In this document: positions 35,227 through 44,567 of the stretch, piece after piece
Layout: every line of letters begins with the position of its first letter
How positions within the stretch are numbered: position 1 is the stretch's first letter
Origin: CAWKMN01 sp963850765
GTDB lineage: Bacteria > Chloroflexota > Anaerolineae > Aggregatilineales > Aggregatilineaceae
Direction of reading: 5' to 3'
Length of the DNA: 64,000 bases
NCBI GenBank assembly: GCA_963850765.1
Contig: CAWKMN010000006.1
Location: 124,001 to 188,000, forward strand
Notes under the pieces: model-generated
Databases searched by the model: none
What the model saw: only the letters and a program-made list of their open reading frames with translations
Told to the model about the DNA's origin: nothing
Translations under genes and position numbers: made by a program

Positions 35227-37009
35227 ATGAAACGAACTATCGGATTGCTGACATTGGGACTGCTGCTCGCCCTGGTAATCGGACCAGCATCTGCGCAGGA
35301 GCGGCGAAGAAACGGCGCAGGAAGCGCCGGTCCATCTGCGCTACGGCGAGCCGGCCGAAGGTGATCTTGCATCGGGCGAGATCGACAAGTACACATTCGA
35401 CGCGAATGCCGGCGATAAGCCCGTGATCTCGGCGTCAGGCAAAGGCGGGGAGATCGATCCCGTAGTGCGCCTGTACAGCCCCGGCGGCCAGTTGATCGGG
35501 GAAGATGACAACGGCGGCGGCAAGCTCAACGCCTATCTGCAAGGCGTGGTCCTGGCAGACGCGGGCACCTACACGGTTGAGGTCGAGAACCAGGACCCCG
35601 GCGCAGGCGGGCGCTACGCCGTGATGATCCAGGAAGCCAGCCAGATCATCACCTTCCATGGCGACCAGCCCGCACCTCCGGGCAGCGGAGATGCCCTGAA
35701 TTATGAGCTGTCCCAGCCGTGGCCGCACAACGACATCACCTACCGCATCGTCGATAATGGGCAAGGATTCTACAATCAGGACATCGTCGATGTAATCCGC
35801 ATGGCGTTCCAGGCATGGGCCGATCAGACGCCGCTCACCTTCCAGGAAGTGACCGGCAATTCAGCCGATATTGTGGTCGAGTTTGACTATATCGACGGCT
35901 CGGCCCAGGTGCTGGGGCAGGCATGCCCGCCGTCCAGCCCGTGCGCGGGCAGTGTCGTCTTTGATACCGGCGAGAACTGGGTGCTGCTCGAACCGCGCAC
36001 GAATACCGATATTTCGCTGCTCGGCGTGGCGACGCACGAGTTCGGCCACGCCATCGGCCTGCTGCACAGCGACGATCCATCGGCGCTGATGTATCCGCAG
36101 TACAGCCCGTATAATCTGCAGCCGAGCACTGACGATATTCAAGGCGTGCAGCGACTTTATGGCGCGGGCACCGGCACCGTGGTCCCCACCGGGCCGGCCA
36201 CCGGCGACGAAACCAGCAGCGAGGTCCAGGCCCAGATCACGGACGAGGAGTTCGTTCACTTCTGGGATTTTGATGTCCAGGCGGGCGAGACGATCACGAT
36301 CGAGATGGATGAACTGAACGGCGGGCTTGATCCGCTGCTGGTCCTGATCGACGCGAACAATAACGTGCTGGCCTATGACGACGACAGCGCGGGGGATTTT
36401 AACGCGCAGCTGCGCAATATCAGCCTGCCCGAAACCGGAACATATACCGTCGCGGCGACCCGCTACCAGCAGGCCCAGGGCTATACTACCGGCGAGTACC
36501 GGCTGGTCATCACCTACGGCGCGCTGCCCGATCCGACTCCGCAGCCTGGCGCGGCGAACGTGCCCGGCAACGGCGCCGTGCAGGTCAGCAGCGTATCCGA
36601 GGCCAGTGTCTCGCAGTATCCCGCGCTGGATACGGTGCTGAACACCGGCTTTGCCGATGTCGCCCGTCCGCAGGTTCAGGATGCCTCCGGCACGGTGGAT
36701 GCCAGCCAGTCCTATGTCTGGGATACGACGTGGTGTGCTGCCGACGAGGACACCCTGAACGCGAATCTGCAACTGATTGACATTACGCTTACCGCGGGCG
36801 GCCAGTCGATCGATCCCGGCACGATCACCACCTATGAGGATACGTCGGGACAGCTCGCCTGCGCGCACCACGCGGTGCTGCTCTCCGGTTGGAGCGGGCA
36901 GGGGGTGGATCTCGAAGCGACTCTCACCATGCGCGATGCGGTCTTCGACGGGTTCAAAGTCTACAGCCCCGGCGACTACGTGTATCGTTATCATCTGGCG
37001 GTGCAGTAA
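35227..37009 (+). CDS. secreted matrixin-like (M10) metalloprotease with pre-peptidase domains, one +1 frameshift
   Basis: ATG 35227 encodes a signal peptide (MKRTIGLLTLGLLLALVIGP ASA). The body is in another frame, joined by one extra base in GG 35303-35304 or AAA 35310-35312 (restored AQEREETAQEAPV). Order of domains in the restored 593-residue protein: PPC-type beta domain (VVRLYSPGGQLIGEDDNGGG); zinc protease with HEFGHAIGLLH and the Met-turn ALMYPQY; a second PPC domain (DPLLVLIDANNNVLAYDDDS); and an unassigned C-terminal domain. PPC domains are usually removed on maturation or aid secretion. Substrate unknown. Confidence 0.78.
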
Positions 37010-37017
37010 GAGCACCA

Positions 37018-37203
37018 GCCTCACCCCTAAATCCCCTCTCCATGAGATGGAGAGGGGACTTGATTATCGGTCCAGGGATAATCGAGGAACAATATTTCGC
37101 AGGGGCGTATCGCGATACGCCCCTACTACTTGCCGGCGACCGTAATCGATCGAGCGCGAAGATCTGCCCTCTCCACGGCATGGAGAGGGATGGGGGATGA
37201 GGC
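37018..37203. repeat. composite repeat with nested GGGGCGTATCGCGATACGCCCC hairpin
   Basis: Left end CCTCACCCCTAAATCCCCTCTCC, then the hairpin at 37101-37126, then a right end CTCTCCACGG...GGAGAGGGATGGGGGATGAGG. It is a CTCACCCC-family element split by a second hairpin family, between the convergent protease and oxidoreductase genes. Confidence 0.8.
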
Positions 37204-37207
37204 TGAC

Positions 37208-38182
37208 TTACTTCTCAACCATCTCCTGGCTGTAGTGCGGCAGGATCTCCCGCTCGTAGAAGCGGAAGAACGCCTCCTGATCCGGCCCGACCTGATGCAT
37301 GTAGATATGGTCAAACCCGGCATCGATATATTCCTCGATCTTGGCGCGGTGTTCGTCGGGATCGTTGCCGCACACGATCACCTCGGCCACATCGTCCTCC
37401 GATACATTTTTGACCGCATCCTCGAACAGCGATGGCATGGGGAGTTCCTGGCCCAATTGACCGTGCAAGGCCGCTGTCGGCCACCACTGGTGCGCGATCT
37501 GGCGGGCGCGGGCCGTGTTCTCGCCGCAGCAGACGGCGAACTGACCATAGCGCGGGCGGTTGGTATCGCCGCCGGCCGCGAAGGTCTCGACCACTTCCCT
37601 ACCTGAAGACGTGCTGATCAGTCCATCCCCGATACTGCCGGCCAACTCCGCTGCCGTGGGGCCGGACGCCGCCACCATGATCAGCGGCAGGATCTCAGGC
37701 AAGGTATAAATGCGGGCGTTTTCCACGGTGTAGTACAGGCCGTAGTAGGTCGTGCTTTCGCCCTCCCACAGCATGCGGATGACCTCGACCGCTTCTTCCA
37801 GCATATCCAGCCGCTGCTCGAACGCCGGCCAGCGATCGCCCAGTACATGTTCATTCAGGTTTTCGCCGGTCCCAACGCCCAGGAAAAAGCGCCCCGGCAT
37901 CATGGCCGCTGCCGTCGCCGCCGCCTGGGCGATGATCGCCGGGTGGATGCGGATGATCGGACACGTAACGCCGGTGCCCAGTTCGAGCCGCTGCGTCACC
38001 TGCGCGATGCCGCCGATCACGCCCCAGACAAACGGGCTGTGACCCTGCTGATCGACCCAGGGGTGAAAGTGGTCGGAGATCAGCGCGAACGAAAAGCCGG
38101 TTTCCTCAGCTCGCCGCGCATTCCTGACCAGATCGTTCGGTTTGTGTTCTTCGCTGGATAGTGCATAACCCAATCTAACCAT
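37208..38182 (-). CDS. F420-dependent LLM-class oxidoreductase
   Basis: A 324-residue luciferase-like (LLM) flavin/F420 oxidoreductase of the group that includes F420-dependent glucose-6-phosphate dehydrogenase (MVRLGYALSSEEHKPNDLVR; SDHFHPWVDQQGHSPFVWGV; GRFFLGVGTGENLNEHV). This subgroup generally uses coenzyme F420. The substrate cannot be assigned. Presence of F420 enzymes fits Chloroflexota or Actinomycetota. Confidence 0.85.
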   Translation of the reverse strand: MVRLGYALSSEEHKPNDLVRNARRAEETGFSFALISDHFHPWVDQQGHSPFVWGVIGGIAQVTQRLELGTGVTCPIIRIHPAIIAQAAATAAAMMPGRFFLGVGTGENLNEHVLGDRWPAFEQRLDMLEEAVEVIRMLWEGESTTYYGLYYTVENARIYTLPEILPLIMVAASGPTAAELAGSIGDGLISTSSGREVVETFAAGGDTNRPRYGQFAVCCGENTARARQIAHQWWPTAALHGQLGQELPMPSLFEDAVKNVSEDDVAEVIVCGNDPDEHRAKIEEYIDAGFDHIYMHQVGPDQEAFFRFYEREILPHYSQEMVEK

Positions 38183-38205
38183 GATTCTCTCCTCTCATTG
38201 CACCC

Positions 38206-39126
38206 CTAACCTGTAACCATCCGGGCGATAGCCTGCGGCGCGCGGATCTCGATCTGCCCGCTGCGCACCCGCACTTCGAATGACGGCTGTGGGAAGGCTG
38301 TCGGGCCGTGGACAATATCGCCCGTCCGCACATCGTAGACGGACGCGTGCCAGGGGCAGGTCACACAGAACCCGTCGAAATTGCCCGCTTCCAGGGGGCC
38401 GCCCGCGTGCGAGCATACCGCGTTAATCGCGTAGACGGTGCCAAAATAGCGATAGAGCAGCACCGACGTACCTTCGACTTCCACCCGCAGCGGCTCGCCT
38501 TCGGCCACCGCCTGATCGGATGCCACCCAGGTCCATTCGTCCAGATCGCCGGTCCCGGTGCTGTGATTCACGCCAACACGCAGCCGGTAGACCATCTCTC
38601 CGCCCAGCCACGCGCCGAGTGTCACAGCCCCTGTACCCAGCAGTGAGAAGATCAGCCCTCGCCGCCAGTTGCCCTGCCAGCGCGCGCGCAGCGCCACCAG
38701 ATGCAGCGCCAGCGCGATGGTATTCGAGGTCGCGTGCAGGGTGCCCATCTCGACGGCATCCTGTTTGATGGCGGCATAGTCGGCAATGCCAGCCATGGCC
38801 GTTGGGACGGCGCTGGCCGTGCCGATTGCATCCAGCACACTGGCGGCCTGCCGCAGCGCGGAGACGCGCATCAGGAAGCCCATCACCCCGAGCACACTGC
38901 CATATGTCCACGCGCCAAGCGTGACATCGGTCAGCACCGGGTGCAGGGGATGGCCCAGCCACGTACCGTGCAAAATATCCACTGCGCCGCGCACCGCCGG
39001 ACGTCCATTGACGACCCGCTTGTGAATCCCGCGAGCCAATTTGAGTCCGATGGTTTGCAGATTGGCCGCTTCAAAGATCTGCTTGCTCAATTCCGACATG
39101 ACCTTCCCCTTTCTCGTGCGCCGCAT
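38206..39126 (-). CDS. DUF2231 membrane domain fused to a Rieske [2Fe-2S] domain
   Basis: 306 residues from ATG 39126 behind GGGAG, or 297 from ATG 39099. The N-terminal half is a DUF2231-like domain with four hydrophobic helices starting at HGTWLGHPLHPVLTDVTLGA. The C-terminal about 105 residues form a Rieske ferredoxin with CSHAGGPLE and CPWHASVYDVRTG (Cys-x-His and Cys-x2-His ligands). A membrane-bound electron-transfer role is likely; partners are not visible. It lies 23 bp upstream of the F420 oxidoreductase on the same strand, so the two may be co-transcribed. Confidence 0.82.
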   Translation of the reverse strand: MRRTRKGKVMSELSKQIFEAANLQTIGLKLARGIHKRVVNGRPAVRGAVDILHGTWLGHPLHPVLTDVTLGAWTYGSVLGVMGFLMRVSALRQAASVLDAIGTASAVPTAMAGIADYAAIKQDAVEMGTLHATSNTIALALHLVALRARWQGNWRRGLIFSLLGTGAVTLGAWLGGEMVYRLRVGVNHSTGTGDLDEWTWVASDQAVAEGEPLRVEVEGTSVLLYRYFGTVYAINAVCSHAGGPLEAGNFDGFCVTCPWHASVYDVRTGDIVHGPTAFPQPSFEVRVRSGQIEIRAPQAIARMVTG

Positions 39127-39238
39127 GTTGTCTCCCTTTGTAGTGTAATGGGAAACGTGGCCCGCTGAATGGACTAGCTGTCGGGTTTCGGCATGGGACA
39201 AATGGGGGGTATTCAGGAGAAATTCCCTTTGAGAAGAC

Positions 39239-39331
39239 ATATAGGGCGGGGTTATTATTCCGCCCCATAGGAGCAGCCTCGTTGTCACCGACTCCCCCTC
39301 TCCGCGTGTGGAGAAGGGGAGAGTGAGGTTG
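39239..39331. repeat. GGGCGGGG/CCGCCCC hairpin and CCTC...GTGAGG repeat fragment
   Basis: ATAGGGCGGGGTTATTATTCCGCCCCATA (39241-39269, hairpin) followed by a CTCCCCCTCTCCGCG...GGAGAAGGGGAGAGTGAGG copy. It lies between the Rieske and fasciclin genes. Confidence 0.7.
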
Positions 39332-39353
39332 TTGCACCCAGAGAAGAGAAAGC

Positions 39354-40490
39354 CTATCCCTGGTCCGGTCCTACGCCGATGATGTGGATCGTGCCGTTCA
39401 TGGCGGACACGTTCGGCGTCAGGATCGGCGCATCGTTCACATAAACCGTGTTGTCTTCCACGCGCACAGGGAGCGAGGTGCCGTTCAGGCTGGTCAGCGA
39501 CTCCATTTCCATCAGGTCGTTGAACCGCAGATCCCCTTCAACCATATGATCGCGCAGGAAGTTCGTCAGACCTTCGCTGTCGTTGGCATACTGCTCCAGG
39601 ATGCCGTCCATCACGTCATCGCTCGGCGCGAAGATGGTATACATCGTGTCACCGCTTAGCGTTTCGGACAGCCCGGCCTGATCGATCGCCTGTGCGAACA
39701 GAGGCAGCAGGTCGTGGCTGCTGCTGGCATCCACCAGCGTGCCCGGATCCGACAGCGTACCCTGCGCCATTTCCACCTCGGCCCAGCGAGTCGGTTCCAA
39801 AATCAGCTCGGTTTCGCCATTCGCGTTCTCGACGACGGCCAGGAAGTACAGATCATTCTCCTTGACGTCAGCCTCGGTCAGCTCACCAAGCGCCGTCTCG
39901 GGGTCCTCAGTCGGGTGTGCGACAAAATGGTAGGTGCCCGCATCGATGGCGAACGAGGACGACGTGTTCAGCCCTTCGGGGTTGTTCGGCCCGCCCAGTT
40001 CGGATACGAACTCGGTATCGTCGCGGACAAAGTTCACCGTCTGGTCACCCAGGCCGTTGAAAAACGTCACGTTGGTCACACCGGGAGCCATCGGGGAATA
40101 ATCTTCCTCGACCACGGCCGTGGAGAGCGTGTCATCGGCGACTGAGCCCACTGCGGCCACGGTAATCCATTGGCTCGTTGATAAGCTGAAACTGTTCGGG
40201 CCGATCAGTGCCTGGCCGCCTGCATCACCGGATGGCCTTACGGAGATGGTGTAATCTCCGGCAGGGATAGGCTGCCAGTCGCTAAAGGTGCCAAATTCCA
40301 GGCCCTGAACATCGCTCGGCTTGTCACTCAGATAAATATCGACCGCGCCGGCATCCGGCGAAAGATTGACGAAGCGCACAAACGCATTGTTTTCGGCTGG
40401 CGGGTCATCCTGCGCGAACGCCTGAGGCCAATTGATCACCAGGAGCAGCGCCAGCCAAATAGGTACGATCGAAAAACGCTTCAAGCTCAT
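39354..40490 (-). CDS. secreted DUF4397 + fasciclin (FAS1) domain protein
   Basis: 378 residues. Signal peptide (MSLKRFSIVPIWLALLLVIN...AFAQ), a DUF4397 domain with two halves (FVRFVNLSPDAGAVDIYLSD and VTNVTFFNG), then a FAS1 domain (LPLFAQAIDQAGLSETLSG, TIFAPSDDVMDGIL, HMVEGDLRFNDL, GTIHIIGVGP). FAS1 domains mediate adhesion outside the cell. A surface or matrix role is inferred. Single gene. Confidence 0.85.
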   Translation of the reverse strand: MSLKRFSIVPIWLALLLVINWPQAFAQDDPPAENNAFVRFVNLSPDAGAVDIYLSDKPSDVQGLEFGTFSDWQPIPAGDYTISVRPSGDAGGQALIGPNSFSLSTSQWITVAAVGSVADDTLSTAVVEEDYSPMAPGVTNVTFFNGLGDQTVNFVRDDTEFVSELGGPNNPEGLNTSSSFAIDAGTYHFVAHPTEDPETALGELTEADVKENDLYFLAVVENANGETELILEPTRWAEVEMAQGTLSDPGTLVDASSSHDLLPLFAQAIDQAGLSETLSGDTMYTIFAPSDDVMDGILEQYANDSEGLTNFLRDHMVEGDLRFNDLMEMESLTSLNGTSLPVRVEDNTVYVNDAPILTPNVSAMNGTIHIIGVGPDQG

Positions 40491-40620
40491 TGTTACCTCC
40501 GATTCCGACTTACAGATTGATCCAGCATAAGCGGTTCCCCTGGCAGCGGCATGATGAAAGTGGTCGGCTTTTCCCTAGGCCATTTGACCGGAATTCAGGT
40601 GGGTGATCTGGCGCAGCGCG

Positions 40621-41583
40621 TTACTTTGCCGGTACCCCTTCGATCTCCGCCGGTTCGGGGGGTGGGGCCGGCTGAACAGCCCGTTTATCGTAACTGTAGG
40701 CATAGTAAGACGGCAGGATCTGCTTGCCCTGGCGGCGCGCATAAACCTGAGTAAACTCCGCGCCAAACAGGAAAATCAGCGCTGAGTAGTACAGCCAGAT
40801 CAGGACTACCATGAATGTGCCGGCGGCACCATACGACGACGAGACACTGCCCCGCCCCAGATAGATGCTGAGCAGAAGCTGCCCCACCGAGAACAACACG
40901 GCGGTGAAGGCCGCCCCCACCAGAACATCATTCCATTCGATATCTGCGTCGGGCAGATAGCGGTAGATCACCGCGAACAGGAGGGTCATGAGCAGCGCTG
41001 TCACCACGAAACTGAGGCCGTGAAACAGATACAGCGACCCGGCGCTTGGCAGTTCATCCGTAAAGAACTTACCCACGGCCGACAGCACCGTATCGAAAAT
41101 GATCGCCAGCAGGATCACCAGGCCGGTGAGGGGCAGCATCGCCGCGGCCACCCCGCGCCGTTTGAGCGTCCGCAGAAACCCCTCCTTCTCTTTGATGTCC
41201 ACGCTCCAGACCCGGTTAAGCCCATCCTGGACCTGACCAAACGCACCCGATGCACCATAGATCAGCGTGAGGAGACTGAACAACGTCGCCAGACCGCCGC
41301 CGGCTGCCTCATTGGCATTCGAGACCATATCCTGTACGACCTGGGCGCTATCGTCTCCGATCACGTCGGCCATGCGGTCATACACCTCGCCCTGGACTGT
41401 GTCTCCATCGGTGACGACGCTGACCGTCGCAACGGCAATCACCAGCAGCGGGGCGAGCGACAGCATAATGAAGTAGGCCATCGAACCCGCGATCTGGGTG
41501 GATTTATCTCGCTGCCATTCCTGAAAAGTCTCGACCAGGAGTGAAATGATCTGATTCTGTTTGAGGCGTTTGATGATCTCCAA
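40621..41583 (-). CDS. YihY/BrkB family membrane protein
   Basis: A 320-residue polytopic protein with about six hydrophobic segments. The family features are AGSMAYFIMLSLAPLLVIAV, the GASGAFGQVQDGLNRVW region and the final FLFGAEFTQVYA. Once called ribonuclease BN by mistake; members are membrane proteins of unclear role, some implicated in lipid or solute transport. Length and layout are normal. Confidence 0.88.
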   Translation of the reverse strand: MEIIKRLKQNQIISLLVETFQEWQRDKSTQIAGSMAYFIMLSLAPLLVIAVATVSVVTDGDTVQGEVYDRMADVIGDDSAQVVQDMVSNANEAAGGGLATLFSLLTLIYGASGAFGQVQDGLNRVWSVDIKEKEGFLRTLKRRGVAAAMLPLTGLVILLAIIFDTVLSAVGKFFTDELPSAGSLYLFHGLSFVVTALLMTLLFAVIYRYLPDADIEWNDVLVGAAFTAVLFSVGQLLLSIYLGRGSVSSSYGAAGTFMVVLIWLYYSALIFLFGAEFTQVYARRQGKQILPSYYAYSYDKRAVQPAPPPEPAEIEGVPAK

Positions 41584-41891
41584 TGGTATCCCTCTTCGAC
41601 AGTTGTTACCCTTGTCTGGAAACCGGTTTTGACCGTATTACCGGGTATCCGGGTGCTAGACAGGAGCTAACAGTTGAAAAATGTCTATAAATCATTACAA
41701 TATAGGCATGAGCGTAGAACATTTGGCAATGCCTTTCATCGCCTGAATGGGGGGTTTCACACTAGGTAAGCTGGGGGAAACGGCAAAAAAGTGCGTCAAC
41801 AGGGCCATTCAACAACGGCCGCGCGGCTCATGGCACTATCACACCGGATTCACTATAATGATAAAGTATGCTCAGAGTAGGGGTGCTATCC
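41584..41891. promoter_or_regulatory. 308-bp intergenic region with a TATAAT box
   Basis: No gene or repeat recognised. TATAAT at 41854-41859 is a likely -10 box for the next gene; its start site near 41866 leaves ATG 41868 with almost no leader, so ATG 41892 is the better start. No good -35 box is seen. Confidence 0.45.
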
Positions 41892-43508
41892 ATGAATGCC
41901 CGAAACAACCGGCTGCGGCTGGTTTTCATTTTCCTTATGCTCCTCACACCTTTACTATCCACGCATACTTCCCTGTCCCAGGATGCTGCCCCGGCATGCC
42001 CGATGCTGGTGCGCCAGGTGCTGGACGACGCGCGCGCCCGTTGTGAGGGAGCCGGCCGTAATCAGGCCTGTTACGGGCATACCCGGCTCGATGCGCAGCC
42101 CCAGCCCCATGTCTTGCAGTTCAACTTCGATGAAGAAGGCGACATCACCGATATTCCCAATATTCTGACGATGCGCCTGAGCGCCATGCAGCCGGATTCG
42201 GATGTGTGGGGTGTGGCTTTGATGCGCATCCGGGCGAATGTCATCAATTACGCCGGGCGGCAGGATGCCACCATGATTCTGTTCGGCGGCGTCGAGATCA
42301 CCAACGGGGTTGCGCCGGTGGTCACCACCACCGAATTGACCATTCACACGCCCGGCGGGGATGCGCGTATTCGGAATGCCCCCTGGGGTGGGACGATCAG
42401 TGCCGTGTCCGACGGCGACACGGTCACGGCCAACGGGCGGCTGGCAAATAGCTCGTGGGTGCGAATCGTGCTGCCAGAAGCACCGGATCGCGACGGCTGG
42501 ATTCACGGCTCATTAATCGAGAATCGCGCAGCGCTCGAAGTGCTTGAAGTGGTCGATCGCAATTCGGCCCTGTTTGCACCGATGCAAGCGTTCTATTTCC
42601 AGAGCGGCCAGGACGATGCAAGCTGTGATGAGGTGCCGAACAGCGGTCTGCTGATCCAGACACCCGAAGGTCAGGGCCGGATCGTCTTTCTGATCAACGA
42701 AGTGGCGGTTGACCTCGGCTCAACCGTCTATTTCCAGGCCACGCCGGGCCGCGATATGTCGATCGCCGTGGTCGAAGGGTCGGTGCATGTCCAGACGGCC
42801 AGCGAGTCCGCTTATGCCACGGCGGGCAGCCAGATCGATGTGCCGCTGACCTCCGCCGGAACGCCGGCCGGGCCGCTCAGTCTGCCCAAGGCGTATGATC
42901 CCGGCAAAGTCAAGGCGCTGCCCGTTGAACAGCTTGATCGGCCGGTCAAAGTGCATCCGCCGCTCAGCGACGACGAGCTGGACGATCTGCACGACATCCA
43001 GGACGAGATGGCCGAAACGACCGTGATCACCGAAATCATGGCCCCCGAACCTGCGCCGGAGGAGGCCATCGTACCCGAAGGCGATCCGATCAGCGAGGAA
43101 GAAAGCGATACCCTCCTGGACGAACAAGAGGGCGAAGCTGAAACGGATGAGGATGGCGACACCTTAGGCGCAGAAACCGGGGACGATACCACCGAAGAAG
43201 GTGGGACTGTAACCCCCGAGGCTAGCACCGAGACGGGCGAAGATACCGGGGGCGCAACCGGCGGAGAAGCGGTCGACAGTACGGTTGGGGCACCTATGGA
43301 ACCCCCGGCAACCGCTGAGGACGTCAGCGGCGGGGCCACCGGAGAGCCAGAGCCGAGCGCAACCGCGCCAGCCGTTGAGAGTGAAGCTTGGGGACCAAGC
43401 AGCGATCAAACCGTTGTGGAGCCTACCCCGACACCCACGCCGACGCCAGCACGCCAACGCCAACATCCCCACCGCCGCCAACATGACTCCAGCCCCATAG
43501 GCCATTAG
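41892..43508 (+). CDS. secreted SH3-like protein with acidic and Thr-Pro-rich C-terminus
   Basis: ATG 41892 lies behind GGGGTG and encodes a signal peptide (MNARNNRLRLVFIFLMLLTP...). Then follow a Cys-containing N-terminal region, a bacterial SH3-like segment (DARIRNAPWGGTISAVSDGD to RDGWIHGSLIENR), a FecR-like beta region (VAVDLGSTVYFQATPGRD), and a very acidic, Glu/Thr/Gly-rich tail ending PTPTPTPTP. At about 43450 the Thr-Pro repeat continues in another frame to a TGA at 43484, so the last about 20 residues (basic, ARQRQHPH...) may be a frameshift product. Likely a cell-wall or surface protein; specific role unknown. Confidence 0.6.
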   Translation: MNARNNRLRLVFIFLMLLTPLLSTHTSLSQDAAPACPMLVRQVLDDARARCEGAGRNQACYGHTRLDAQPQPHVLQFNFDEEGDITDIPNILTMRLSAMQPDSDVWGVALMRIRANVINYAGRQDATMILFGGVEITNGVAPVVTTTELTIHTPGGDARIRNAPWGGTISAVSDGDTVTANGRLANSSWVRIVLPEAPDRDGWIHGSLIENRAALEVLEVVDRNSALFAPMQAFYFQSGQDDASCDEVPNSGLLIQTPEGQGRIVFLINEVAVDLGSTVYFQATPGRDMSIAVVEGSVHVQTASESAYATAGSQIDVPLTSAGTPAGPLSLPKAYDPGKVKALPVEQLDRPVKVHPPLSDDELDDLHDIQDEMAETTVITEIMAPEPAPEEAIVPEGDPISEEESDTLLDEQEGEAETDEDGDTLGAETGDDTTEEGGTVTPEASTETGEDTGGATGGEAVDSTVGAPMEPPATAEDVSGGATGEPEPSATAPAVESEAWGPSSDQTVVEPTPTPTPTPARQRQHPHRRQHDSSPIGH

Positions 43509-43621
43509 GGCTATCTGGAATCAACCATATAATCCCAGACGAAAACCCACCGGTTTCCTCATGAACAAGGGCCCCAGTCCGCGTAAAATGTGGCTATCGA
43601 TTGAAAGCCACGGAGGTTAAC

Positions 43622-43786
43622 ATGTTAGGTTGGGTGCTTTTCTTCTTGTTCCTGGCAATTCTGGCCGCTATCTTCGGGTTTGGTGGGATCGCGGGCACGG
43701 CCGCAGGTATTGCGCAAATTCTGTTCGTTGTCTTCCTGGTACTGGTCGTTGTGTCGCTGTTGTTTGGCCGCCGCACCGTCCTATAA
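43622..43786 (+). CDS. DUF1328 family small membrane protein
   Basis: A 54-residue protein, MLGWVLFFLFLAILAAIFGF..., with two transmembrane helices and the family's GGIAGTAAGIAQILF motif. ATG 43622 follows GGAGG. DUF1328 (YtjA-like) proteins are short membrane proteins of unknown function, often linked to stress. A strong terminator follows. Confidence 0.88.
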   Translation: MLGWVLFFLFLAILAAIFGFGGIAGTAAGIAQILFVVFLVLVVVSLLFGRRTVL

Positions 43787-43825
43787 AGGTGGCCCTTCTC
43801 GCACCAGATGAGAACCAGAGCCTCA

Positions 43826-43866
43826 AAACTCCCGCTCGTCAGCGACTGGCTTGAGCGGGAGTTTTT
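43826..43866 (+). terminator. intrinsic terminator after the DUF1328 gene
   Basis: A perfect 12-bp stem, AAACTCCCGCTC (43826-43837) with GAGCGGGAGTTT (43853-43864), ending in five Ts (43862-43866). Confidence 0.88.
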
Positions 43867-43894
43867 GATTCCTAATAGGGCCTTATGCTAGATC

Positions 43895-44016
43895 GGCCTC
43901 ACCCCCGTCCGACCTTCGGTCGGCATCCCCCTCTCCAACCGAGTTAGAGAGGGGGACTTGTCAGCGTGCTCTCCCCCTCTCTGGCTGGGCCGGAGAGGGG
44001 GCCGGGGGGTGAGGCC
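43895..44016. repeat. best-preserved CTCACCCC-family element (122 bp)
   Basis: Ends GGCCTCACCCCC and GGGGGGTGAGGCC are perfect inverted repeats. Inside are CCGACCTTCGGTCGG, CCCCCTCTCC...AGAGAGGGGGACTTG and CTCTCCCCCTCTC...GGAGAGGGGGCC. It lies between convergent genes. No short flanking duplication is obvious. Confidence 0.88.
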
Positions 44017-44045
44017 AGCCGAAAATCATCAACTAGCATAAGGGC

Positions 44046-44540
44046 CTAATACGTATTACCGTCTGGCACGGGACTCAGAATTTCCTGGCGCGCTGTCGCG
44101 TTAACCTGAGCCGTACTGCCCCACAGCCAGAAGCCGATCGGGGTAGCCGGCGTATAGGTGTAGGCGACATCAACCCGCAGCGTCCGGCCAGCCACAATGT
44201 CATCCGCGCTGACAATCTCGTAGGGCGTACCACCGTCTTCAAGAACGATGGTGATATGGTCTTCCAGGATGGAGATCATGGGCTCGCCTTCGGCAGCGAC
44301 GCGACCGCGAACACTCTCTGTACCTTCGCACGTGCCCGGGGCATGATCGGGCGCGAGACAGCCGACGTGCGTAATGCCGAAGAGCGCCCCTTCGCCAGTC
44401 GCATTCTCGACCGTGATGAGGATCAGAAAGGCGCGGCCCAGGTCAAACAGCCCGCCGAGCAGTATGATCAATACCGTCATGCCAAACGCCAACTCGACAA
44501 AACTTTGTCCACGCTGCCAGTGTGTTTTGATTCGGGTCAT
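44046..44540 (-). CDS. TadE-like pseudopilin
   Basis: 164 residues starting MTRIKTHWQRGQSFVELAFG. The RGQSFVE segment followed by a hydrophobic helix (MTVLIILLGGLFDLGRAFLI) is the TadE domain of Tad (Flp) pilus assembly minor pilins. The rest is a small periplasmic or extracellular domain with two Cys. Last of three such genes in a row, 27 bp after the next; no other tad genes are in the window. Confidence 0.82.
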   Translation of the reverse strand: MTRIKTHWQRGQSFVELAFGMTVLIILLGGLFDLGRAFLILITVENATGEGALFGITHVGCLAPDHAPGTCEGTESVRGRVAAEGEPMISILEDHITIVLEDGGTPYEIVSADDIVAGRTLRVDVAYTYTPATPIGFWLWGSTAQVNATARQEILSPVPDGNTY

Positions 44541-44567
44541 CGATGGTATCTCCCAATTAACATTCGG

